Source of the DNA: Phycisphaera sp.
GTDB lineage: Bacteria > Planctomycetota > Phycisphaerae > Phycisphaerales > Phycisphaeraceae
Length of the DNA stretch: 8,922 bases
Direction: 5' to 3'
NCBI GenBank assembly: GCA_029287335.1
Contig: JARFRI010000222.1
Span: 1 to 8,922, forward strand
In this document: positions 1 through 7,319 of the stretch, piece by piece
Position numbering within the stretch: position 1 is the stretch's first letter
How the letters are laid out: the number at the start of each line of letters is the position of its first letter
Position numbers and translations under genes: made by a program
Notes under the pieces: model-generated
Told to the model about the DNA's origin: nothing
What the model saw: the letters and a program-made list of their open reading frames with translations, nothing else
Databases searched by the model: none

Positions 1-287
1 ACAAAGGCCAGTTCACCTGCTACGACATCACCAACGGCAAGCCGCTCTGGAAAGAGCCTTTCGCCCTGCCGCGTGATGCGTCGAAGTATTACAGCTCGCC
101 GGTCAAGGCGGGTGACCTGTTCTACTTTGCACGCGAAGACGGCTTCATCTTCGTAGCCAAGGAAACGGACGGTGGCCTGGAACTCATCGCCAGCAATGAG
201 ATGCCCCAGCGGCAGATCGCAACGATCGTCCCGATCAACGACCACATCCTGCTGCGTAGCGAGACGACGCTGTACTACTTCAAGTAA
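1..287 (+). CDS. PQQ-like beta-propeller protein, C-terminal fragment
   Basis: The open frame enters at the left edge (first whole codon at base 3) and ends with TAA at 285-287, giving the last 94 residues of a longer protein. Two beta-propeller blade-like units are visible: CYDITNGKPLWKEPF near residues 6-20, with the G-x-x-L-W core of PQQ-type repeats, and a YYSSPVKAGDLFYFARED / GFIFVAKETDG stretch after it. Such proteins (BamB-like or PQQ-dehydrogenase-like folds) are abundant in planctomycetes and are usually exported or periplasmic. The fragment holds no catalytic signature, so it could be either a structural propeller or the tail of an enzyme. It converges on the downstream operon with 24 bases between stop codons, so it is not co-transcribed with it. 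The fold assignment is fairly sure; the function is not known. Confidence 0.8.
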   Translation, partial: KGQFTCYDITNGKPLWKEPFALPRDASKYYSSPVKAGDLFYFAREDGFIFVAKETDGGLELIASNEMPQRQIATIVPINDHILLRSETTLYYFK

Positions 288-292
288 ACCCG

Positions 293-324
293 CGTTAGAC
301 GCCCGAGCGAGTTAAGCGTCAACG
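293..324. terminator. imperfect hairpin between convergent genes, possible bidirectional terminator
   Basis: CGTT-A-GACGC (293-302) can pair with GCGTC-AACG (316-324), giving nine base pairs with one bulged A around a 13-base loop. It sits where the beta-propeller gene and the transglutaminase gene converge, and it covers the latter's stop codon and last codons. There is no clear U-tract on either side, so a classical intrinsic terminator is doubtful. The position is the main support. Confidence 0.3.
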
Positions 325-1196
325 ATCTGCTCAACATCAACCGACACCGACAGCTTACTCTCGCCGCCGCCAAGGAAGGCCCCGCGGATCGGCGCGACGT
401 CGGCATAGTCCCGGCCCATCGCAATCGGGATGTGATCGGTCATGGCGTGCATGTTATTCGTCGGGTCCAGATCGACCCATCCAAGCTCTGGGCCCATATA
501 CACGCTGACCCATGCGTGGGATTGGTCGGCGCCGATGAGCCGGGCTTGCCCCTTGGGCGGGATCGTGCGCAGGTAGCCGGAGACGTATCGCGCCGGGATA
601 CCGAGGCTGCGTAGCGCGGCGAGCATGACGTGTGCAAAGTCCTGACAGACCCCCTCTCGATTGCTCAAAGCTTCCTTGCTACTTGTATCGACGTGCGTCG
701 CGCCGGGTTTGTAGGCGAACTCCTTATTCACTCGCTCGGTCAAGGCAAGCGATGCCTCGTGGATTGGACGCCCGGGTGTAAAAACACGCTCGGCATACTC
801 GCGCGCCGCTTGATCGCGCGATACCAGCATCGAGCCGAAGCGGAACGTGCTGGACTCGAACCAGTTGGGGTCCGCCTGTTGATCAAGCGATGCCACGACC
901 TGCTCCCAGGGTGGATCGGCCGTGGCGAAAAACGGGGCCGATACCAACAGGTTCGCTTCGGCATTGACCGTCAGCTCGCCGTGGGAAGCCTCGATTGAAA
1001 ACGCATGCGTGATATTGCCGAAGGCATCAAGGCGCTCGGCGACGACCGTCGGCTGTGGTGTGATCGTGATGGACGCATGGTTGATGTTGAGCCTTGCATC
1101 CGGCCGCGGGGAGAGGCAGACGATGTTGTGGCACACCGTCACGGGGATCGGATATTCAAATTTCGTCGTGTGGCGGACTTTGTAAGCGACAATCAT
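312..1196 (-). CDS. transglutaminase-like cysteine protease family protein 2 (last gene of operon)
   Basis: This is a 294-residue bacterial transglutaminase-fold protein of usual length. Residues 1-85 (YKVRHTTKFEYPIPV and the following beta-rich part) match the N-terminal beta domain typical of bacterial transglutaminase-like proteins. The papain-like core follows, and its catalytic triad can be read directly: Cys184 in EGVCQDFAHV, His227 in DQSHAWVSVY and Asp244 in VDLDPTNN. The family splits or transfers amide bonds; in this gene partnership it is thought to hydrolyse or transfer a peptide or isopeptide made by the ATP-grasp partner. No signal peptide or membrane segment is seen, so it is probably cytoplasmic. 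The ATG at 1196-1194 overlaps the stop of the fusion gene as ATGA, so translation is probably coupled; AGAGAG lies 9 bases upstream. It is distinct in sequence from transglutaminase 1 (3850-4719), which suggests a separate substrate or step. The substrate is unknown. Confidence 0.93.
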   Translation of the reverse strand: MIVAYKVRHTTKFEYPIPVTVCHNIVCLSPRPDARLNINHASITITPQPTVVAERLDAFGNITHAFSIEASHGELTVNAEANLLVSAPFFATADPPWEQVVASLDQQADPNWFESSTFRFGSMLVSRDQAAREYAERVFTPGRPIHEASLALTERVNKEFAYKPGATHVDTSSKEALSNREGVCQDFAHVMLAALRSLGIPARYVSGYLRTIPPKGQARLIGADQSHAWVSVYMGPELGWVDLDPTNNMHAMTDHIPIAMGRDYADVAPIRGAFLGGGESKLSVSVDVEQIVDA

Positions 1197-3757
1197 GGCG
1201 CATCACTCTCTGCAAGGCCATCTTCAGGGAACGCGCGCTCGATCCCGGTGAACTGCTTGGGCAACTCAGTGTGCGCGAGGTATCGTGCGGTCAGCGCCTG
1301 ATCGAGAATCGGCAACTGCTCGTTAATCTCTTTGATCAGTCGATCCAGATTGACGCGATTGGGGGAACGTACCGCCATGAAATTGGGGTCGGCCGAGCGC
1401 ACCTGGTCCAAGAGCGATTGGGACAGCACGAGGTCAGCATCCGATTCTGGCAGACCCGGATCGTGAGGCAGCTTGCTGATGTGCTTGCGGATCAGCTTGA
1501 GCTGGTACGCCACGGATCGCGGGTTGATGTCGTCGGTCAGCAGCAGATCGATCACGGGCTCGGGCCGCATCTCCGCGAGGTAACGGGTGCGATAGGTCAT
1601 CGCCGAGTCGCAGATATCCAGCAGCGTCGAGAGCATCGGGCGTTCTTCATCCATCGGCTTGATGAGCGTGGCCTCTAACAAATCGACGGTGCGCTGAGCG
1701 CGCTCGGTGCGTCGGCCAAGGTCTAAAAAACGCCAGCCCAGCGTGCGCGTCATGCTCTCGCTCATCAGGCCGCCATAGGCGACCAGCTCAAGCACCAGGT
1801 GGTTAAGCAGCGCGCTGACATCGGTCAGGTCGTCGTCCTGGATCGGGTTGGTCGCCACGGCCTGGAGCAGGTAGCGCTCCATGCGTGCAACAAGCCGCCA
1901 GGCATCCAGCGACAGTCGATCCCGGACGGACTGTGCCAGGCGGACGCACTCACGGATCGCGTGCCGCATGTTGCCGGGCCTGGGTGTGTCAAGCACCGCA
2001 CGTTTGATGCGTTGATGGGTGCTGGCCTTGGGCAGCTCTTCGTCATCGAGCAGATTCAACAGCCGGGCCCAGTCCTGATCCATGGGCACCTCGGCGCGCG
2101 TGCCATCCATCTCGACCCGCATGATCAAAGCACGCAGCAGCCTTGCCCGGTTCTCAGCCGCCTCCATCGATCGGCCCAGCCAATACAGGTTGTCTGCGAC
2201 ACGGCTGGGCAGTTCGCTGCCACTGCGCTTGAGTTCGACGGGTTGATGGCTCGGGGCAAGCAGGCTCAACGTGTCGGCCTGACCTTCCGCCGTGACCCAA
2301 CAGTCCTGGGTGCGCTCGGCATGGCTGGGCTCAAAGTCCAGCATGCTGTCCTCACGCGCTAAACGGACCAACCCGCCGGGCAACACGGTGTAGTCGTCGC
2401 CATCCATCGTCGCGAACATCCGCAGCGCCCAGTGCCAAGGCTCGTACCCTTCACCGTTCCACGCGGGCGTCGTCCCGCGTCGAAGCCGCTGCTGGGCGAC
2501 GAACTGCTCGGGCGTGAGCCTGATCCGTTCGATCAAGTCACTGAGTTGCCGAGCGGTCAACGACGCCGGGACGATCGGCGGGCCGGTCCCTTGAAACGCG
2601 GGGTACAGATAAAGCGTTTTGAGATTGTCCAGGACATACTGCTTTTGAGCGGGCTGACCGCACCACCATGTCGCGATGGTGGGTAGCTTGAGGTCCTCGC
2701 CAAAGAAGAACCGGCACAGCGGCCCGAGGAACGCGCTCAGCGCGGGGGACTCGACAAGCTGGCTGCCGAGCATGTTGGCGATGGCCAGGTGTTCTTGCCG
2801 CTGCGCCTCGACCAGGCCCGCGACACCGAGGCGGCTTTGTGCATTTAACTCCACCGGGTCGCACGCCTCGTCGTTGATTCGGCGGAGGATCACCTCGACC
2901 GGCAGCGCCCCGCCCAAGGTCTTGAGCACGACACGGTTTCGCCGAACCGCGAGATCTTCGCCAACCGCCAAGGTGTAACCGAGGTAGCGCGCCAAGTAGG
3001 CATCTTCGAACCCGCGGTGGCCGACCGGACCCTCCGACAGCAAGACGATGTGTGGGTTGGGGGAGCGGTTGGTCGCGAGCGTCGTGAGGGTATCCCGGAA
3101 GGTTTGGAAGAAGCGCGCATGGCGTTTGATGTTGAGTTGGCTAAACAGATCGCTATGGACTCGGCCGATGGCGATACGGTTTTCGAGGGTAAAGCCCAGG
3201 CCCGAAGGGGCTTGGGTGCGATCACCCTGCACCCACCAGTTCCCGCCATCGCCGCGGGTGATATCGGCGGCGTAGAGGTGGATGTATCGCCCGCCCATGA
3301 CCGGCAAGCCGTGGTAGGCCCGCTGATAGTGCGGGTTGGCGAACAAGATCGCGGGGGGTAAGACTTTCTCCCTGATCGAGCGTTGGGGGCCCAGCAGATC
3401 GCCCGCGATGACATTGAGCAGGCGGGCCCGCTGAGCGAGCGCGTCGGCCAAGAATGCGAATTGATTGGTGCCAAGTTGAAAGGGCACAGGGTCCAACGGC
3501 CAAAGGTGGGGCTGGGTGACCTCGTGCGGACCGGTCAACAAGATGCCATTGTCATCCAGCCGTTGCTGAGCACGGGCGCGCCGCGCTTCGATCGTCTTCG
3601 GTCCGAGCCCGTTGAGGGACGACTGGATCGCTCGCCACTCTTCACGCACCGCGCCATGCGCATCAATGAACTGGTCGGTGATGCCTGGCTTGGCCCGGTA
3701 AGCGGTCAGTCCATTGGGCCGACCGGCTGGAGGATGAGGGGGCTGTGCAGCGGTCAA
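1193..3757 (-). CDS. circularly permuted ATP-grasp domain fused to alpha-E domain (possibly degenerate ligase)
   Basis: This 854-residue two-domain protein has a circularly permuted ATP-grasp region (about residues 20-490) joined to an alpha-E helical domain (about 515-830). ATP-grasp landmarks are GDRTQAPSG (178-186), ILRRINDEACDP (290-301), the ATWWCGQP stretch (362-369), YVLDNL (374-379) and LPGGLVRLA (459-467). The alpha-E part opens with LPSRVADNLYWLGRS (516-530) and has LGWRFLDLGRRTERA (673-687) and NPRSVAYQL (745-753), echoing the stand-alone alpha-E protein at 4755-5777. Compared with the first ATP-grasp of this operon, Glu170, Asn172 and Lys377 correspond here to Gly178, Arg180 and Tyr385, and the GGYG loop is replaced, so ATP-dependent ligation by this copy is doubtful. 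The start is a TTG at 3757; it is chosen because the conserved N-terminal block begins near residue 16 and the next methionine is residue 154. No strong ribosome site is seen. The family call is sure; the catalytic state is an inference. Confidence 0.92.
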   Translation of the reverse strand: MTAAQPPHPPAGRPNGLTAYRAKPGITDQFIDAHGAVREEWRAIQSSLNGLGPKTIEARRARAQQRLDDNGILLTGPHEVTQPHLWPLDPVPFQLGTNQFAFLADALAQRARLLNVIAGDLLGPQRSIREKVLPPAILFANPHYQRAYHGLPVMGGRYIHLYAADITRGDGGNWWVQGDRTQAPSGLGFTLENRIAIGRVHSDLFSQLNIKRHARFFQTFRDTLTTLATNRSPNPHIVLLSEGPVGHRGFEDAYLARYLGYTLAVGEDLAVRRNRVVLKTLGGALPVEVILRRINDEACDPVELNAQSRLGVAGLVEAQRQEHLAIANMLGSQLVESPALSAFLGPLCRFFFGEDLKLPTIATWWCGQPAQKQYVLDNLKTLYLYPAFQGTGPPIVPASLTARQLSDLIERIRLTPEQFVAQQRLRRGTTPAWNGEGYEPWHWALRMFATMDGDDYTVLPGGLVRLAREDSMLDFEPSHAERTQDCWVTAEGQADTLSLLAPSHQPVELKRSGSELPSRVADNLYWLGRSMEAAENRARLLRALIMRVEMDGTRAEVPMDQDWARLLNLLDDEELPKASTHQRIKRAVLDTPRPGNMRHAIRECVRLAQSVRDRLSLDAWRLVARMERYLLQAVATNPIQDDDLTDVSALLNHLVLELVAYGGLMSESMTRTLGWRFLDLGRRTERAQRTVDLLEATLIKPMDEERPMLSTLLDICDSAMTYRTRYLAEMRPEPVIDLLLTDDINPRSVAYQLKLIRKHISKLPHDPGLPESDADLVLSQSLLDQVRSADPNFMAVRSPNRVNLDRLIKEINEQLPILDQALTARYLAHTELPKQFTGIERAFPEDGLAESDAP

Positions 3758-3849
3758 TCGTGTCTCGATGAATCTCTTCGGGCCTTGGTTGCTATCGGCG
3801 GGCTAGGGCACACATGATACGTTCAACCACGGGGGGAACGCGCGTAGCG
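3758..3849 (-). other. 92-base intra-operon spacer upstream of the fusion gene
   Basis: This is the only sizeable gap inside the five-gene operon. It holds no plausible coding frame with a good ribosome site. On the minus strand a TTGAAC hexamer is present, but no convincing -10 element follows at standard spacing, so a secondary promoter cannot be called. The fusion gene's TTG start lies immediately downstream without an obvious Shine-Dalgarno sequence. Confidence 0.4.
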
Positions 3850-4719
3850 CTAGACCCGCGTCAGCGCCATCTCGTGATGCATCGTTGTATCAACGACTTG
3901 CGATGAACCGGTGATCGGCGCGGCGCCCATGGGGCTGGGGGTCGAGGCCAAGGGGATGTGGCCTTCGCCCGTCAGCAGGCCGGAGGTCGGGTCCAATCCG
4001 ATCCATCCCGCGCCGGGGATATAGACCTCGGCCCATGCATGCAAATCCGTCGTGTCTTCTGCCACGCCCGATGTGCCGACGAGCTCTTTCGTCTCGGCCT
4101 GGAGTTGAATCAGGTAGCCGGAGACAAACCGAGCCGCCAGACCCATATGCCGAAGCACATGCACCAGCAGCCACGTCGAGTCTCGGCACGAACCTTGCCC
4201 GCTTTCCAGCGTGTGCTCGGGTGTCTGCACCCCCGCCTCCATCCGGACCAGGTAGCGCACCCGCTCACTGATCACGCGGTTGACATCAATTAAGAATTGG
4301 ACGGTCTGGCCCGCTTGTTTGGGTCGCTGCGCGATCAACTCGGCAAGCAAAGGCGTCTGCGGCTCGGTCACCAGGTACGGCTGCAACGCATCCTTCAGCC
4401 AGGGCTCGTACGCAAACGGAAACGAATCGGCGCCCGGCTCAATAAAGAATTGAAACGGGTTGATCCTCGTCATGTCGGCGATCAAATCGACCGTCACTTC
4501 AAAATGGTCGGTCTGATTCGTGAAGAACAACCTGGCCATGAAGTTGCTGTAAGGGTCTTGCAGCCAATGCAGGTAATGATCCTTGGGCTCGATGTTGAGC
4601 GTGTAGCTCAAGATCGGTGTGCGTGTATGCGCCGCGGGGCGAAGACGGATCAATTGCGGGCCGAGCACGACCTGTCGATCGTACTCGTATCGGGTTTGAT
4701 GATGTAGTGCGACGCGCAT
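3850..4719 (-). CDS. transglutaminase-like cysteine protease family protein 1
   Basis: This 289-residue protein has the N-terminal beta domain of bacterial transglutaminase-like proteins (MRVALHHQTRYEYDR, then LGPQLIRLRP, residues 1-28) followed by the papain-like core. The triad is Cys178 in GQGSCRDSTWL, His227 in DLHAWAEVYI and Asp243 in GLDPTSG. The N-terminal block resembles the large transglutaminase proteins (around 1100 residues) that carry a C-terminal amidoligase domain (DUF2126). Here the protein stops right after the transglutaminase domain with a short tail, so that domain is absent. Its expected role is hydrolysis or transfer at amide bonds made by the operon's ligase; substrate unknown; cytoplasmic by lack of a signal peptide. 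The ATG at 4719-4717 is preferred because relatives begin at this motif. A TTG 18 bases upstream (4737-4735) would add six residues (MRSDIT). Neither has a strong ribosome site. It lies 35 bases after the alpha-E stop codon. Confidence 0.92.
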   Translation of the reverse strand: MRVALHHQTRYEYDRQVVLGPQLIRLRPAAHTRTPILSYTLNIEPKDHYLHWLQDPYSNFMARLFFTNQTDHFEVTVDLIADMTRINPFQFFIEPGADSFPFAYEPWLKDALQPYLVTEPQTPLLAELIAQRPKQAGQTVQFLIDVNRVISERVRYLVRMEAGVQTPEHTLESGQGSCRDSTWLLVHVLRHMGLAARFVSGYLIQLQAETKELVGTSGVAEDTTDLHAWAEVYIPGAGWIGLDPTSGLLTGEGHIPLASTPSPMGAAPITGSSQVVDTTMHHEMALTRV

Positions 4720-4754
4720 GGTGATGTCAGATCTCAATGCGCGTGTTGCCCGCT

Positions 4755-5777
4755 TTACGCGTTCTGGTCTTGATGTTGTTGAGCAGGCAACAGATCAGCC
4801 GGCGGCTGATTCAACTCGTGCTTGGGCTGGGGGGTCGGCGCGGTATCAAAGAACCGCTCGAACACGGCCTCGGTGACCAGGTTCAGCTGGGCCTGCAAGT
4901 CGTCAACAAACTCGTGCAGGCCGCCCTCGATGATCGTATTGATCTCGGTATAGGACAGGTCCGCGCATAGGCGACCCAGCAACTGCTCGGCCCGGCAGCT
5001 AAACGCGCCGATCGGGCAGCCCGTGATCGCGTGCAGCGAACGCTCCGCCTCGAAGAGGCAGTACTGGATCGAGCGCGGGAACATCCGGTCCAGCACGAGG
5101 AAATCTACGACGTGTCGAACGTCCAGCTCCTGGTATCGCTTGCGGTACATCTCAAAGCCCGACACAGAGCGCAGCAGGCTGGACCACTGCAAATCATCCA
5201 GCGGCGAGTTCACCGCTTCGACGCTTGGCAGCAGCGTGAAGTACTTCACATCCAGCAGCCGGCTGATCTTGTCCGAACGCTCTAACTGTCGGCCGAGGTT
5301 GGCAAAGTGCCAGCCCAGGCCGCGCGACATCGTCGCATCCGTGATGCCGTGGAACAGCATGCACTGCTGCATGATCGTGCGATAAAACTCGCTCGGCGCC
5401 CGCAGCAGCATCCCGACCCGGATCTCGCGGTTAAACCAGTGGTAGAAATCGTTGAGCTGTTCCCACATCTCCGACGCAATCGTTTCCCGGACCGATCGGG
5501 CGTTCTCCCGCGCATCGCTAAGCGAGCGGAGGATCGAGTTGGGGTATTCCTCATCGATCGTCAGGAACTGGAGCACGCTGGTTTCATCAGCGGTGGTGTA
5601 CCGCTCGAAGAAAAGCTTCTCATCGCCGGTGACCGAGATCAAGGGGAGCCATTGGTCCCGGGCGGTAGGGACATCCAGCGCGAACTCGCGCGTGACGTCG
5701 ATGAACCGCGCGAGGTGGTCGGCCCGCTCGACATAACGAGCCATCCAATAAATCGAATCTGCTACACGACTGAGCAT
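4755..5777 (-). CDS. alpha-E domain protein (DUF403 family)
   Basis: This 340-residue, largely helical protein is a single alpha-E domain. Diagnostic blocks are MLSRVADSIYWMARYVERAD (1-20), ARENARSVRETI (89-100), FANLGRQLERSDKISRLLDV (158-177) and FLVLDRMFPRSIQYCLFEAE (226-245). Alpha-E proteins accompany circularly permuted ATP-grasp enzymes and transglutaminase-like proteins; their biochemical role is not established, and they have been proposed to act on or scaffold the amide-bond product. Residues 312-340 form a Pro/Gln-rich, probably disordered tail. The ATG at 5777-5775 is well supported by GGGAGG 10 bases upstream, inside the last codons of the ATP-grasp gene. The two genes are separated by only 3 bases, so their translation is probably coupled. 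The ATP-grasp/alpha-E fusion downstream carries a second, diverged copy of this domain. Confidence 0.94.
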   Translation of the reverse strand: MLSRVADSIYWMARYVERADHLARFIDVTREFALDVPTARDQWLPLISVTGDEKLFFERYTTADETSVLQFLTIDEEYPNSILRSLSDARENARSVRETIASEMWEQLNDFYHWFNREIRVGMLLRAPSEFYRTIMQQCMLFHGITDATMSRGLGWHFANLGRQLERSDKISRLLDVKYFTLLPSVEAVNSPLDDLQWSSLLRSVSGFEMYRKRYQELDVRHVVDFLVLDRMFPRSIQYCLFEAERSLHAITGCPIGAFSCRAEQLLGRLCADLSYTEINTIIEGGLHEFVDDLQAQLNLVTEAVFERFFDTAPTPQPKHELNQPPADLLPAQQHQDQNA

Positions 5778-5780
5778 TGC

Positions 5781-7265
5781 TTATTCGCCTCCCTGACCGT
5801 TGGGCTTGACGACCCAGGTGTCTTTACTGCCGCCGCCCTGTGATGAGTTCACAACGAGCGAGCCGCGCTTCAACGCGACACGTGTCAGCCCGCCGGGCAT
5901 CACCCAGATGTCCTTGCCGTAGAGGATGTACGGCCGAAGATCGACGTGGCGGCCTTCAAACTTAGGCGGCTTGCCCTCTTCCTCGATCATCGTCGGCACG
6001 CGCGACAACGACACCACCGGCTGGGCGATGTAGTTCCGCGGCTTCTCCACGATCAGCTTGGCAAACTTCTCACGCTCTTCTTTAGTCGAACTGGGCCCCA
6101 TCAGCATCCCGTAGCCGCCCGACTCGTTGGCCGCCTTCACGACCAGCTTGTCCAGGTTGTCCAGGACATACTTCATGTCGTCTTCCTTGATGCACAAATA
6201 CGTCGGCACGTTGGGAAGGATCGGCTCTTCGTTTAAGTAATACTTGATCACTTCAGGCACGAACGCGTACATCACCTTGTCGTCCGCCACCCCGCCGCCC
6301 GGTGCGTTGGCCAGCGCGACGTTGCCGTCGCGGTAGGCCTGCATAATCCCGGGCACGCCGAGGATCGAGTCCTCGCGAAACGCCTTGGGGTCCAGGAAGT
6401 CGTCGTCGATTCGGCGGTAGATCACGTCCACCTTCTGCAGGCCGTTGGTCGTCCGCATGTAGACGAAGCCGTCCTGCACGATCAGGTCTCGGCCCTCGAC
6501 AAGCTGAACGCCCATCTGCTGGGCGAGGAACGAGTGCTCGTAGTACGCCGAGTTAAAAACACCCGGCGTCAGCACCACAACCGTCGGCTCCGCGACCCCA
6601 TCAGGGGCCAGATGCGCCAGCGTGTCATACAACCGCCCGGCATAATCCACGACCGGCTGAACGCCCGAGCCCGAAAATACCTGCGGGAACGACCGCTTCA
6701 TCAACATCCGGTTCTGCAAGACATACGACACGCCCGACGGACAACGCAGGTTGTCTTCGAGCACATAAACCTTGCCATCCTTACCACGGATCAGGTCCGT
6801 GCCGACGATATGGCACCAGATCCCGTGCGGCGGGTTGAGCCCGTGGCACTGTGGCCGATACGAGTCCGCCATTTCCAGGACAGATCGGGGGATGATGCCA
6901 TCATTGATGATGTTCTGATCGTGATAGATATCATCAACGAGCATGTTCAACGCGCAGATGCGCTGGCGCAGGCCGCGCTCGATTGTGACCCATTCCTGCG
7001 CGTGGATCATGCGCGGGATGACGTCGAAGGGGAAGATCTTTTCCGTCCCCGCATCGTTGCCGTAGACGGTAAAGGTCACGCCCAGGCGATACATCGCCCG
7101 CTCGATCGCGGACTTGCGCGACTCAAGCTCGCCCGTCGGCAGAGAGTCAATCAGATCGATAAGCAGCTTGGCCTGGGGGCGAACCTGCCCCTGATCGTCA
7201 AACATCTCGTCGAAAAAGCCCTCGGTCTGGTAGGCATCAAAGGTCAGTTCCGACAAATTAGTCAC
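5781..7265 (-). CDS. circularly permuted ATP-grasp enzyme (DUF404/DUF407 type), predicted amide ligase
   Basis: This 494-residue protein has the usual length for the stand-alone form and is the first gene of the operon. It opens with FDAYQTEGFFDEMFDDQGQVRP (9-30, shown here in one run only as landmarks FDAY and FDEMF). VYVLEDNLRCPSG (167-179 region) holds Glu170 and Asn172, the likely metal-binding E-x-N pair of ATP-grasp folds. Further blocks are VIYRRIDDDFLDP (281-293), GNVALANAPGGGVADDK (314-330), VVKAANESGGYGM (375-387) with the probable nucleotide-binding Lys377 and a glycine loop, and MPGGLTRVAL (456-465). ATP-grasp enzymes activate a carboxylate as acyl phosphate and join it to an amine; the substrates here are unknown. 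No membrane segment is seen. The start is GTG at 7265-7263; no upstream ATG is in frame nearby, and the N-terminal motif fits this start. There is no clear ribosome site, so the mRNA may have a short leader. All key residues look intact. Confidence 0.95.
   Translation of the reverse strand: MTNLSELTFDAYQTEGFFDEMFDDQGQVRPQAKLLIDLIDSLPTGELESRKSAIERAMYRLGVTFTVYGNDAGTEKIFPFDVIPRMIHAQEWVTIERGLRQRICALNMLVDDIYHDQNIINDGIIPRSVLEMADSYRPQCHGLNPPHGIWCHIVGTDLIRGKDGKVYVLEDNLRCPSGVSYVLQNRMLMKRSFPQVFSGSGVQPVVDYAGRLYDTLAHLAPDGVAEPTVVVLTPGVFNSAYYEHSFLAQQMGVQLVEGRDLIVQDGFVYMRTTNGLQKVDVIYRRIDDDFLDPKAFREDSILGVPGIMQAYRDGNVALANAPGGGVADDKVMYAFVPEVIKYYLNEEPILPNVPTYLCIKEDDMKYVLDNLDKLVVKAANESGGYGMLMGPSSTKEEREKFAKLIVEKPRNYIAQPVVSLSRVPTMIEEEGKPPKFEGRHVDLRPYILYGKDIWVMPGGLTRVALKRGSLVVNSSQGGGSKDTWVVKPNGQGGE
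5788..5793 (-). promoter_or_regulatory. ribosome binding site of the alpha-E gene inside the ATP-grasp coding end
   Basis: GGGAGG on the minus strand lies 10 bases before the alpha-E ATG. It is embedded in the last codons of the upstream gene (its C-terminal Gly-Gly-Glu). It decides the alpha-E start and points to translational coupling of the pair. Confidence 0.7.
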
Positions 7266-7290
7266 CGCAATGATTGAGGTTAAAAAATCA

Positions 7291-7319
7291 GGCCTATTTC
7301 CAATATAGCAGGTTAGGCC
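7291..7319. repeat. interrupted palindrome GGCCTA / TAGGCC, operator-like
   Basis: GGCCTA (7291-7296) and its exact complement TAGGCC (7314-7319) enclose 17 bases centred on 7305. The centre coincides with the candidate minus-strand -10 element, as expected for a repressor or activator site over a promoter. Read on the minus strand, the second arm is followed by TGA and six T, so an attenuator-type hairpin is an alternative. Confidence 0.4.
7302..7310 (-). promoter_or_regulatory. candidate extended -10 promoter element for the ATP-grasp operon
   Basis: On the minus strand TGCTATATT forms a TGn extension plus the hexamer TATATT, close to the sigma-70 consensus. No good -35 hexamer is seen at 16-18 bases, which is tolerated by extended -10 promoters. 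A start near 7294-7295 would give a leader of about 30 bases before the GTG codon. Confidence 0.35.

Noticed and set aside
1094..1678. Plus-strand open frame of 194 codons opposite the fusion gene
   Set aside because: It lies antisense to the alpha-E region; high GC at third positions of the real gene keeps the opposite frame open. No motif is seen.
2890..3474. Minus-strand frame of 194 codons overlapping the fusion gene in another frame
   Set aside because: Ser/Arg/Pro-rich composition typical of an out-of-frame reading; the ATP-grasp motifs are in the longer frame.
6534..7277. Long plus-strand open frame (247 codons) opposite the first ATP-grasp gene
   Set aside because: It is the antisense shadow of a strongly conserved protein; its translation is Arg/His/Gln-rich and low in recognisable structure, with no ribosome site.
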